Assembly: GCA_012522285.1 (NCBI GenBank)
Contig: JAAYKS010000441.1
Location: 1 to 10,421 of the forward strand
Direction: 5' to 3'
DNA length: 10,421 nucleotides
DNA from: Clostridiaceae bacterium
GTDB taxonomy: Bacteria > Bacillota > Clostridia > Saccharofermentanales > UBA5734
In this document: positions 1 through 6,622 of the stretch, one piece after another
Layout of the letters: the number at the start of each line of letters is the position of its first letter
Numbering within the stretch: the stretch's first letter is position 1
The notes under the pieces: generated by a model
What the model saw: the letters and a program-made list of their open reading frames with translations, nothing else
The model's database searches: none
What the model was told of the DNA's origin: nothing
Position numbers and translations under genes: made by a program

Positions 1-2
1 AC

Positions 3-497
3 GACGCCGAACACTCCTGGCATATCGCGCTGATGGCGTTGACACTGCAGGAATATGCCGCAGCAGACAACGTGGACATCGAGCGTGTCATGAAAATGGC
101 GCTTGTGCACGATTTGGTTGAAATCTACGCGGGAGACACATTCGCCTACGATACGGTCGGATATGAAGACAAGCTGACGCGCGAACAAGCGTCGGCCGAT
201 CGGGTGTTTGGACTTCTGCCACCGGATCTGGGCGCAGAGTATCGCGCGCTGTGGGAAGAATTCGACCGCATGGAGACTCCGGATGCAATGTACGCGTCCG
301 CAATCGACCGTTTCCAGCCCTTTTTCATCAACACCAAAACGGACGGCTACACCTGGGTCCGCCATGGCGGCATCCTTGTGTCCCAGGTTTATCAGCGCAT
401 GGAACCGGTCAAGACCGCCATCCCCGCACTCTGGGAATATGTCGAACAGGGGATCCGCGACGCGGTGGAAAAGGGATATCTGCATCCGGATCAATAA
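3..497 (+). CDS. HD-domain phosphohydrolase (YfbR/HDDC2-like), 5' end cut by window
   Basis: The reading frame is open from the first bases of the window, so the true start lies upstream; 164 residues are visible. The segment before the first in-window ATG (position 33) already encodes part of the HD motif (DAEHSWHIAL), so that ATG is not the start. Seen: His-4 and His-7 in AEHSWH, the His-Asp pair at 36-37 (ALVHDLVEIYAGD) and a distal Asp-102 in AIDRFQP. These form the H...HD...D metal site of the HD_3/HDDC2 group. Known of the family: metal-dependent phosphohydrolases, the best studied (YfbR) being 5'-deoxynucleotidases on dNMPs; the exact substrate here is inferred only. The C-terminus (LHPDQ) looks complete. 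The zinc-ribbon protein gene follows 27 bases downstream on the same strand, so the two may be cotranscribed. Confidence 0.85.
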   Translation, partial: DAEHSWHIALMALTLQEYAAADNVDIERVMKMALVHDLVEIYAGDTFAYDTVGYEDKLTREQASADRVFGLLPPDLGAEYRALWEEFDRMETPDAMYASAIDRFQPFFINTKTDGYTWVRHGGILVSQVYQRMEPVKTAIPALWEYVEQGIRDAVEKGYLHPDQ

Positions 498-524
498 GAG
501 AGCACATGCAGGGAGGGTCCGACC

Positions 525-1169
525 ATGAGCGAAGCGCGTTTTTGCGGCCAGTGCGGCAGGCCTCTGTCAACCCGTGCACGATTCTGCGAAGCCTGCGGGA
601 CCGCCGTGGAGCAAAATCCCGAACCTGCGGCACCCATCTACGCCCCCGCTCCGCCGGCATATCCGCCTTCTCCCCCTTATCAGCAACCCTCTGTTGCCGC
701 ACCGTCTTCTTCGGCCCCTGTCAAGCAGCGCCACCGATTCCATATCGCCTCGCTCATAGCAATCCTGGTGGGCGTGATGATGTTGTTTTTTGCTCTCCGC
801 TTTCCGCTTCTCTCTATCCTGGGCAGCGAAGCGAGTGCCATTGTGACAGATACACGACAGGTCATTGACTCCAGCAACGACCGCATGGAGTACAACTATA
901 AAATCCATTACTCGTTCCAAAGTGAAGACGGGAAAAAGATCCAATCCACCTACCAGATGAATAAGGTGTACAACATCAGCAACCTTCCGCGCATCGATTC
1001 GACAATCCGGGTGCTCTATCTGCCCCAGCTACCACAGGTCAACATGCCGCAAAATCAGCCGCCCTCCATACTGGCCACATTGGGAGCGGGTGCGTTGGGT
1101 GTAGTACTGATCGTGCTGTCGATCCGGGGAAACATCTCGGGATCATGGGGAAACAGGCGGAACCGCTGA
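525..1169 (+). CDS. Zinc-ribbon membrane protein with DUF3592-like domain
   Basis: 214 residues. The ATG has a GGGAGG SD about 7 bases upstream. Domains in order: an N-terminal zinc ribbon with two CxxC knuckles (Cys-7/Cys-10 and Cys-21/Cys-24); a Pro/Ala/Ser-rich linker at about 31-65 with a basic end (KQRHR); a hydrophobic helix at about 74-99; a polar domain at about 101-178 resembling DUF3592 (beta-rich, with an IRVLYLPQLPQ stretch); and a second helix at about 181-200 with a basic tail. The two helices imply an integral membrane protein whose DUF3592-like loop faces outside if the ribbon is cytoplasmic (inference from the basic flanks). Function is unknown. The ribbon could be a metal-sensing or protein-contact module. 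It follows the HD gene closely, and its 3' end converges on the Fpg-like gene without a clear terminator. Confidence 0.8.
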   Translation: MSEARFCGQCGRPLSTRARFCEACGTAVEQNPEPAAPIYAPAPPAYPPSPPYQQPSVAAPSSSAPVKQRHRFHIASLIAILVGVMMLFFALRFPLLSILGSEASAIVTDTRQVIDSSNDRMEYNYKIHYSFQSEDGKKIQSTYQMNKVYNISNLPRIDSTIRVLYLPQLPQVNMPQNQPPSILATLGAGALGVVLIVLSIRGNISGSWGNRRNR

Positions 1170-1185
1170 AACGCTGGATCGGGGA

Positions 1186-2031
1186 TCAGGTCACCTTCCC
1201 GGAGGGGTGAGGCTGACACCCGCCGCAATAATAGATGCTGCCGCCCATATACGCTTCTTTGCGGATCGTGGCTCCGCACACCGGGCAAGCCGATCCAACC
1301 GTCATTTTGCTCAACCGGGTCCGATACCCGCCCGGGTTTCCAAACAAGTCTTTTTCCGTATCCCGTCCACCCTGTGAGACCATGTCCGCCAACACGGTTT
1401 TGATCGCGTCATAGAGCTTGTCGATCTCCCCCGGCGAAAAGTCCGCCACTTTTTTTCTGGGGTGAATGCCGGCATGGTACAGGATGTCCTGCAGTGCGCC
1501 GTTTCCCAGCCCCGGGATCCGCTGTTCCGTCGCGAGCAAGGCCTTGGCGCTCAGCTTCTCTGTTCCCGGCGCCGATATCAGTGCGGTAAAGTACGGCCGG
1601 TCGAACGCGACCGACAGCGGCGACGGTTTTTGTTGTGCCCCCTGATAGTAGGCGTTCTCGACCGGTCCGTTGTCGAAGCACCACAATCCCCCGTACATCT
1701 GAACCGAAGCGCTGAGCGCGGTGGCGTCAGAAAACACCACCAGCAGCTGGTGTTTCCCCGGCCTGGTCGATGGATTTGGATGAAAACGAAGAGCGACGCC
1801 GTCGCCAAAAACCAGCTTCCGATCTTCGGCCTCGATCTCGACAAACCCGCCAAAACTTGTGGAGCGGCCAATCACGCGGCCATCAAGGCGATCCCGATAG
1901 GATTGCGGGTCGCCGTGATACCACGCAAACTTGTGAGGGGAATGCGCCACTACGACATCGGCAATCCGCTTCCCCCGGATGGTCTGTTCCAGTTGTGCGG
2001 CTAGACAGTAGGCATCGGGCAATTCCAGCAT
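1186..2031 (-). CDS. Fpg/Nei-family DNA glycosylase-like protein lacking the catalytic N-terminal proline
   Basis: 281 residues; the ATG has a GGAGG SD 9-10 bases upstream, so the start is well supported. Seen: an N-terminal MLELPDAY matching the MPELPEVE start of Fpg, a H2TH region with RIPGLGN and HAGIHP at about 168-192, and a C-terminal zinc finger (CPVC...CGGC followed by Q). Family knowledge: Fpg/Nei proteins remove oxidised bases through the N-terminal Pro amine (Pro after Met removal), the adjacent Glu, a hairpin Lys and a zinc-finger Arg. Here the Pro is Leu, while Glu-3 is kept. By hand alignment the hairpin Lys region reads SFGGF, and the finger Arg position is Gly. DNA binding is likely; base excision by the classical mechanism is doubtful. 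Similar proteins in Firmicutes are often annotated endonuclease VIII. The LUD gene lies 52 bases upstream on the same strand. Confidence 0.88.
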   Translation of the reverse strand: MLELPDAYCLAAQLEQTIRGKRIADVVVAHSPHKFAWYHGDPQSYRDRLDGRVIGRSTSFGGFVEIEAEDRKLVFGDGVALRFHPNPSTRPGKHQLLVVFSDATALSASVQMYGGLWCFDNGPVENAYYQGAQQKPSPLSVAFDRPYFTALISAPGTEKLSAKALLATEQRIPGLGNGALQDILYHAGIHPRKKVADFSPGEIDKLYDAIKTVLADMVSQGGRDTEKDLFGNPGGYRTRLSKMTVGSACPVCGATIRKEAYMGGSIYYCGGCQPHPSGKVT

Positions 2032-2058
2032 GGTATATGTCCTCCTGCAGCGATCTAT

Positions 2059-2083
2059 CGTTGGCTGTCATGATATCCCAACG
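2059..2083. repeat. Short inverted repeat after the LUD gene
   Basis: CGTTGG (2059-2064) and CCAACG (2078-2083) form a perfect 6-base inverted repeat with a 13-base loop. It lies directly after the LUD stop codon and before the SD of the Fpg-like gene. There is no T-run on the minus strand after it, so it is not a canonical intrinsic terminator. It could be a weak attenuating hairpin or chance. Confidence 0.3.
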
Positions 2084-2689
2084 CTAGTACCCCAGTTCCG
2101 TGCCGATGAGTACAACTTCCATTTCGACATCGTCCATTTTGCGGAAATACACTGCCATTCCGTTGCAGATCCGGTCCGGACTGGAGCAATCATAGCATCG
2201 GTCGCCCCGTACAGCGCAAGGTGTTCTGCGTTGCAGTCGTTTGGCATTGCGCGGAGCCGCGATGTTGCGCGCCCGCCAGATGGCATCCTCGAGTGTCGGG
2301 ACCACTTTGTTGACACCGGCGACAAAGAAGACTTTCTCATGACCAAACAAACTTCCTGCGATCCGGTTTCCGGTCGCGTCGATATTGACCATCTCCCCCG
2401 TTTCCGACAACGCATTGACCGATGTCACGAAAACATCGGACGACAGACATTTTCTTGCGGTGGCAAGAAAATCGTCCGTTTCCGTACACTGCTGCGGATC
2501 CGAGACTTCATTGTGGGTCGAAAGAATACGGTACAGAACCATCTGCTGCAGCGTCAGGGAGTCTCCAAATCCGACACGTTTGTTGTCTGTCGCGCGATCG
2601 ATGTACGCGGCCGCGTGCTCCACCGTATCAAAATTCGAGACCGCATATCCTTTGGTGCGCAGCGATCCGATCGTTATCTGGATATCCAT
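2084..2689 (-). CDS. LUD-domain protein (DUF162, LutC-like)
   Basis: 201 residues from the ATG at 2689, chosen because GGAGAGG lies 9 bases upstream; an in-frame ATG at 2707 has only a weak SD. Seen: GFGDSLTL at 40-47, NIDATGNRIAGSLFG at about 102-116, and WRARNIAAPRNAKR at 138-151, a pattern typical of stand-alone LUD proteins. A compact cysteine group follows (Cys-158, 165, 168, 175, within TPCAVRGDRCYDC and PDRIC), and the C-terminus EMEVVLIGTELGY is also typical. Known: LUD domains occur in LutB/LutC of the lactate-oxidation complex; short stand-alone members are poorly characterised and fold like sugar-isomerase/NagB proteins. No LutA or LutB is present here, so a role in lactate use is not supported. 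The GNAT gene ends 67 bases upstream. Confidence 0.85.
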   Translation of the reverse strand: MDIQITIGSLRTKGYAVSNFDTVEHAAAYIDRATDNKRVGFGDSLTLQQMVLYRILSTHNEVSDPQQCTETDDFLATARKCLSSDVFVTSVNALSETGEMVNIDATGNRIAGSLFGHEKVFFVAGVNKVVPTLEDAIWRARNIAAPRNAKRLQRRTPCAVRGDRCYDCSSPDRICNGMAVYFRKMDDVEMEVVLIGTELGY

Positions 2690-2698
2690 ACTGTTCGT

Positions 2699-2705
2699 CC
2701 TCTCC
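2699..2705 (-). promoter_or_regulatory. Ribosome binding site deciding the LUD start
   Basis: GGAGAGG on the minus strand, 9 bases before the ATG at 2689. It lies inside the 18-base extension that the upstream in-frame ATG (2707) would add, which favours the downstream start. Confidence 0.6.
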
Positions 2706-2756
2706 ATTCCGTTCCGATTAACTCATATGGTTTTGGTGAAAGACAACGAAAGTCCT

Positions 2757-3656
2757 TCATTTCGACGATTCTCTTTTCCACTCAGACGCGGACGCAAAAG
2801 GGCGCAATCCAATACTGTAATAAAACTGCTGGGAAGATCCGACCAGGGCGATCCGGGCGCCGCGTGTTCCAACCCGTCGAATCCCTTCCAGTACGGCAGC
2901 GCGACCGAGTCCCATCCTACGGTAATCCGGATCGGTCGCCACCGGCTCAATGACCGCAAATCCCGCTTTCTCGTCGTACCACATGCCGCAATAAGAAGCG
3001 AAATGTCCGTCCGGCGCGACCACTGCGATTTTTAGCTCCAGATCCACATGCGGGCGCCGCATCTCCTTCTCCGCCGATAATGCTTCTTCCGGCGAATACA
3101 CCAGAGGGCCTTCCCCCTTCAGTTCATGATTGAATCCCTTCCACAGAACGCGACGATATTCCATGAGGTCGTAGGTTTCCCGCATATCTGTGATCCGGAA
3201 TCCCTCCGGCAACCGATACTCCGTAGATGTCCTGTCCAGAAAGAAAATGGCGTCGTTCTCTCCGCAGTCGGTCGCGACATATCCCCTCTGTGCGGCGATG
3301 TCCTGAAACCGCACATCTGTGTCCGGAATGACCACCCGAAATCCCTCATCGCCTGCGAGATGCTCCTCCGCGTATTCCAGCATTTCCCGCTTGCTCTCCT
3401 CGTATCCCGGAGCGGCAATGCAGTACGCGTTGCCTGGGCGGGTGTCAAAGGTCGCGAGCCCGACGATCCGGCCTGCCTCCTCCCATATCCCGATGCGACC
3501 GACAGCAGACGGATCGAGCCAACCGTGGGTCGTCATCCAGTCCCAACGCGCATATGTGAAATCCGAGTAGCCGATATCGACGAGGAACGATCGTACCCGA
3601 TGGTAATCTTCCGTGATTCCGGCTTCATTTGTATAGTTCTTGAATTGGATAGACAT
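2757..3656 (-). CDS. GNAT-family N-acetyltransferase
   Basis: 299 residues from the ATG at 3656, preceded by GAGGTG 5 bases upstream. A longer in-frame start at 3725 would overlap the amidase gene and lacks an SD. The C-terminal half is a clear GNAT domain: IEPVATDPDYRRMGLGRAAV at about 236-255 contains the acetyl-CoA pyrophosphate loop (R246-R-M-G249-L-G251), followed by a helix and a SSQQFYYSIGLRPF strand-helix near the C-terminus. The N-terminal half (about 1-140) also looks GNAT-like (RIVGLATFDT, then FQDIAAQRGYVATD), suggesting two tandem GNAT folds with only the second keeping a full acetyl-CoA motif. Substrate unknown. The gene begins 37 bases after the amidase stop and may be on its transcript. 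Confidence 0.87.
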   Translation of the reverse strand: MSIQFKNYTNEAGITEDYHRVRSFLVDIGYSDFTYARWDWMTTHGWLDPSAVGRIGIWEEAGRIVGLATFDTRPGNAYCIAAPGYEESKREMLEYAEEHLAGDEGFRVVIPDTDVRFQDIAAQRGYVATDCGENDAIFFLDRTSTEYRLPEGFRITDMRETYDLMEYRRVLWKGFNHELKGEGPLVYSPEEALSAEKEMRRPHVDLELKIAVVAPDGHFASYCGMWYDEKAGFAVIEPVATDPDYRRMGLGRAAVLEGIRRVGTRGARIALVGSSQQFYYSIGLRPFASASEWKRESSK

Positions 3657-3693
3657 CGACTCACCTCGTTCTGGCAGCATGGCGGCGGAAATT

Positions 3694-5022
3694 TTACAAC
3701 ACCGGCGGTATGACAGGTGCCACATACCGCTCGATCGTCAGGGCCGCACCAAAGAGTCGTCTTCCATCCGGCCCATACAGAATCATCCCGCGGGGAGTGC
3801 CGTCCGTGTCCATCCCCAGCCGAAGCGCAAGTGATGGAAACCCGATGTAGTGCATGATGTTGGTCGGACCGGTCATCAGACAGGCATCGACCCCGCGCAG
3901 ACTTTCCAGTAGCCGTTCTCTCAACTGATGGCGTTCTTCCAGTGCCTCCAGATAGACCGGATCGTCCCGTTGGCCGGAAGCTTTGTCCAGTGCGTCGCGC
4001 AGGTAGGCAATGCCGTATTTCATCATCTGTTCCGGACGCGCCTCGTAATACCCGACGATTTCCCGGAGCGACCGAAGTCCTGCCCCTGCACTGCCAAGAT
4101 ACGATTCGAGATCGTTGCGGAACTCACACCGGCAGATGTCTTTATAATGCATCGGCGCAGCGTGCGTGACCTCGGTGACATGGACACCGTCCGCTTTGAG
4201 CGCGTCCAGCAAGACCTCGTACCTTGCCTGCTGCGCATCGGACACCTGATCTCGCCGAAACACGTTGACGGCCAGGTGGATGCTCTCCGGCCGCATGGGC
4301 TGGACGGGTCGGATCGCGGTGTCCCGCATGCCCGAATAAATCAGCAACGCGTCGGACAGGTCTCGGGTGATGGGACCCGCACTGTCGAACGTGTGGGCAA
4401 TCGGGACGATCCCCTGTTGTGACAAGGAGCCGTACGCCGGCTTGAGACCCGTCACTCCGTTTTCCGTGGCACATCCGACGATGGAAAACGAAGTATCCGT
4501 TCCCAGGGCCGCAGCGCACAATCCGACCGACACAGCGACAGCCGATCCGGAACTCGAGCCGCTGGGATTTTTGTCGCGATCGTAGGCATGTCTGACTTGT
4601 CCCCCGCGCGAACTGTATCCCCCAGGCATGTCCTGTCCGGTATAGTTGGCAAACTCTGTCATGTTGGTTTTGCCCAGGATCAAAGCGCCGTTGCGACGCA
4701 TATTGGCCACGACACGGGCGTCCCGCACAGCCAGATTGTCGGCCAGCGCGAGACTGCCTGCAGTGGTGTGCAGCCCCGCCACATCGATGTTGTCCTTGAC
4801 CAGAAGCGGCAACCCGAACAGTGCGCCGCTCCGGTTGGCGGTCCTGGCATCCATCCGTCTGGCCTCCTCCAACAGCTCCTCGTTGACTTCCGCAACTGTA
4901 TTGAGACCGTCCGGACCGTCTGCACGTGCGATCCGGTCGAGATAATATCGCGCTAACTCTTCTATGCCCAGCTGCCGTTCCCGAATCGCTCGCGCCAGTT
5001 CCATCGCCGTTTTTGCGAACAC
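3694..5022 (-). CDS. Amidase signature family enzyme
   Basis: 442 residues starting at GTG, with AAGGAG 6 bases upstream. The amidase-signature core is evident: catalytic Lys-76 in GLPLLVKDNIDVAG, the Gly/Ser-rich stretch NPSGSSSGSAVAVSVG with Ser-156 as the cis-Ser, and Ser-180 as the nucleophile in LGTDTSFSIVG. The 24-residue Ser-Ser spacing matches FAAH and GatA, so the Ser-cisSer-Lys triad is complete. Known: the family hydrolyses amides (fatty acid amides, peptides, small amides) or acts in the GatCAB complex. Absence of gatC/gatB nearby and overall divergence argue against GatA. Substrate unknown; cytoplasmic (no signal peptide). Oddity: Phe-179 sits where most members have Gly, just before the nucleophile, in the oxyanion-hole segment. 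The cupin gene ends 44 bases upstream; the GNAT gene follows. Confidence 0.92.
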   Translation of the reverse strand: MFAKTAMELARAIRERQLGIEELARYYLDRIARADGPDGLNTVAEVNEELLEEARRMDARTANRSGALFGLPLLVKDNIDVAGLHTTAGSLALADNLAVRDARVVANMRRNGALILGKTNMTEFANYTGQDMPGGYSSRGGQVRHAYDRDKNPSGSSSGSAVAVSVGLCAAALGTDTSFSIVGCATENGVTGLKPAYGSLSQQGIVPIAHTFDSAGPITRDLSDALLIYSGMRDTAIRPVQPMRPESIHLAVNVFRRDQVSDAQQARYEVLLDALKADGVHVTEVTHAAPMHYKDICRCEFRNDLESYLGSAGAGLRSLREIVGYYEARPEQMMKYGIAYLRDALDKASGQRDDPVYLEALEERHQLRERLLESLRGVDACLMTGPTNIMHYIGFPSLALRLGMDTDGTPRGMILYGPDGRRLFGAALTIERYVAPVIPPVL

Positions 5023-5066
5023 TCTTTGCTCCTTCGTATAGTAGTTTTATGGCAGTGGATCATCAC

Positions 5067-5765
5067 TCACATGCGGATTTCCGTATCAAAAAATTGCTCC
5101 TGGAACCTGACTTGTTCCATGATTTCCTCCCGGGTGAAGTGTTGCCCCGGCGGCGCCACCACCCATTTTTCCTCGACATCGTCATGGCGGCGGATCACCG
5201 CAATGATCTGCCCTGTAAAGGTCCGAACCGGGTGTCCTACTCCCAGCACATAAGCATCCTGTTCCTCCCCATCCAGCGCCATCACCCCTTCGACATATCC
5301 GTAATTGACGGGATACAGGATGTCCGGGTGATTTGGATGACGACTCCCCAAAGGACGGTCAATCGTGACCTTGAACGTCATGCCGATCATGTGGCATGTC
5401 TTTTGAAATGGGGTGCCATCCGATGCCGACTTCACACGGGGACCTCCAAATGCATGAACCGTCCTCGTTCCGGCTTTGCAACGTCCGCTCTGCAGCGATC
5501 CTTGCGGAATCACGAGTTCTTCGCCTGCGTGCAGCGTGGTCTCTACCCCATCGATGATCACCACATATTCGCCCTCGACACAGAGCATATACTCATCGTA
5601 TTCGTGTCTGTGTTCCCTGGAAACACGGTCAGCCAGGCAGGTCCAGATCGCCATCTGGCTCCCGTCTGCAGCGGTATAGTAGTATCCCTGAATATCGGGG
5701 GTGTTTTGCTGTTCTTGCGGGACCTTGTTGCCTGCTCTTTTCATGAATGATGGAAAATCCTGCAT
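5067..5765 (-). CDS. Cupin fused to a short inorganic pyrophosphatase-like domain
   Basis: 232 residues from the ATG at 5765, chosen for GAGAGG 6 bases upstream; an in-frame GTG at 5795 would overlap phzF. Residues 1-110 form a cupin: His-52, His-54 and Glu-58 in EHRHEYDEYM, EGEYVVIIDG, then VIPQGSLQSG and RTVHAFGG (His-104). The His usually found after the PxG turn is replaced (LQSG where relatives have a His-Gly pair). Residues about 129-232 resemble a compact family I pyrophosphatase: YPVNYGYVEG, then DGEEQDAYVLG (Asp-165 and Asp-170 aligning with the DGDPxD metal motif), then EEKWVVAP (Lys-200). The domain is about 104 residues against about 175 in E. coli Ppa, so activity is uncertain. 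Short proteins like this second half are annotated inorganic diphosphatase in Firmicutes (from memory). Role unknown; cytoplasmic. Confidence 0.82.
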   Translation of the reverse strand: MQDFPSFMKRAGNKVPQEQQNTPDIQGYYYTAADGSQMAIWTCLADRVSREHRHEYDEYMLCVEGEYVVIIDGVETTLHAGEELVIPQGSLQSGRCKAGTRTVHAFGGPRVKSASDGTPFQKTCHMIGMTFKVTIDRPLGSRHPNHPDILYPVNYGYVEGVMALDGEEQDAYVLGVGHPVRTFTGQIIAVIRRHDDVEEKWVVAPPGQHFTREEIMEQVRFQEQFFDTEIRM

Positions 5766-5771
5766 CTTCAT

Positions 5772-5777
5772 CCTCTC
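5772..5777 (-). promoter_or_regulatory. Ribosome binding site of the cupin fusion, overlapping the phzF stop
   Basis: GAGAGG on the minus strand, 6 bases before the ATG at 5765. Two of its bases belong to the TGA stop of the phzF-family gene (5776-5778), which suggests the two genes are cotranscribed and translationally coupled. Confidence 0.6.
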
Positions 5778-6555
5778 ACGCCAAATAGATCTCACCCTGC
5801 AGGTACAGTACCGCGCGCCCCGCGATTTTCACGCGCTCACCACACTGCTCGCAGTAGAGGGTGCCACCCCTTTTAGAAAGCTGTCTTGCCGTCATTTTTT
5901 GCTTCTGCAGTTTATCCGCCCAAAACGGGATAAGCGTGGAATGCGACGAGCCGGTCACAGGATCTTCCGGGATGCCGGCATTGGGTACAAAAAATCGGGA
6001 TACAAAATCGGCTTTATCCCCTTTGGCCGTTACGATCAAGGCAAAGCAATCCGGCAGACATGCGACAAGACCCAGATCCGGCTTGAGGCTTCGAACCTGC
6101 TCTTCCGAATCGATCAGTAAGAGCAGGTTGCGGGAGCGGTGCGCCTCCCGCACGGGAACACCGATGGCCTCCTCCATTTGACGAGTCACGGGAATCTGGA
6201 CAGGCTTGCGGGCGGGAAAGTCCATTACGAACAGATCTCCCTGCCGTTCCACCGTCAGTTCTCCGCTCATGGTTGAAAACCGCAAAACCGTCTGATTTGG
6301 ATTCACAAACCGGGTGAGAACAAATGCGCTGGCCAGCGTCGCATGCCCGCACAAATCGATTTCCGTCTCCGGTGTGAACCATCGCAGATCGTACTGATCA
6401 CCACGAGATACAACGAATGCGGTTTCCGCCAGATTGTTTTCCGCTGCGATGTGCTGGAGTGTCTGGTCGTCCAGCCACTCCTCCAACAGACAGACCCCGG
6501 CCGGATTTCCTTTGAACACCTCTTCGGCAAATGCGTCCGCGACAAAATATCTCAT
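5776..6555 (-). CDS. PhzF-family isomerase/epimerase-like protein
   Basis: 259 residues from the ATG at 6555, which has AGGAGG 8 bases upstream; an in-frame TTG six bases earlier would be too close to that SD. The whole PhzF pattern is present: DAFAEEVFKGNPAGVCLLEE near the N-terminus, ENNLAETAFVV with the catalytic Glu-44, FTPETEIDLCGHATLASAFVL with His-71, TMSGELTV, and NAGIPEDPVTGSSH at 192-205 with Asp-198. Length matches the family (about 260-300). Known: PhzF isomerises dihydro-hydroxyanthranilate in phenazine synthesis using the equivalent Glu; the fold is shared with diaminopimelate epimerase. No phenazine genes are present, so the real substrate is unknown. The next gene starts 10 bases after the stop, with its SD touching it. 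Confidence 0.93.
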   Translation of the reverse strand: MRYFVADAFAEEVFKGNPAGVCLLEEWLDDQTLQHIAAENNLAETAFVVSRGDQYDLRWFTPETEIDLCGHATLASAFVLTRFVNPNQTVLRFSTMSGELTVERQGDLFVMDFPARKPVQIPVTRQMEEAIGVPVREAHRSRNLLLLIDSEEQVRSLKPDLGLVACLPDCFALIVTAKGDKADFVSRFFVPNAGIPEDPVTGSSHSTLIPFWADKLQKQKMTARQLSKRGGTLYCEQCGERVKIAGRAVLYLQGEIYLA

Positions 6556-6563
6556 CTGCAAAG

Positions 6564-6569
6564 CCTCCT
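6564..6569 (-). promoter_or_regulatory. Strong Shine-Dalgarno deciding the phzF start
   Basis: AGGAGG on the minus strand, 8 bases before the ATG at 6555 and only 2 bases before the alternative TTG at 6561, so the ATG is the likely start. Confidence 0.7.
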
Positions 6570-6583
6570 GCTCCTGATTGATT

Positions 6584-6621
6584 CTCTCTGTTCCACATTT
6601 GGATTCACTTTTCGCAGAGAG
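6584..6621. repeat. Inverted repeat between the 340-residue protein gene and phzF
   Basis: CTCTCTG (6584-6590) and CAGAGAG (6615-6621) form a perfect 7-base inverted repeat around a 24-base AT-rich loop. The loop itself holds a small hairpin (TCCA 6592-6595, TGGA 6600-6603). It lies immediately after the stop of the upstream gene and about 15 bases before the phzF SD. No T-run follows, so it is not a standard terminator. It may be an RNA processing or attenuation element, or chance. Confidence 0.35.
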
Positions 6622-6622
6622 G

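Noticed and set aside
33..35. ATG at 33 as the start of the HD-domain gene
   Set aside because: The frame is open upstream to the window edge, and the preceding codons encode AEHSWH, part of the metal-binding motif.
1150..1190. Possible bidirectional terminator between the convergent zinc-ribbon and Fpg-like genes
   Set aside because: The best hairpins (CAGGCGG/CCGCTG at 1154-1168, and GATC/GATC at 1177-1187) have tight loops or bulges and no T-run on either strand.
2030..2953. A 307-codon open frame on the plus strand opposite the LUD and GNAT genes
   Set aside because: It runs antisense to two genes with clear family motifs and good SDs, crosses their intergenic gap, and its translation is rich in Arg, Ser and His without any recognisable domain.
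3126..3713. A 195-codon open frame on the plus strand opposite the GNAT gene
   Set aside because: It is antisense to a clear acetyltransferase, and its translation has no recognisable family features.
4926..5750. A 274-codon open frame on the plus strand opposite the cupin-pyrophosphatase gene
   Set aside because: It is the antisense shadow of a well-supported gene, and its translation shows no domain or consistent composition.
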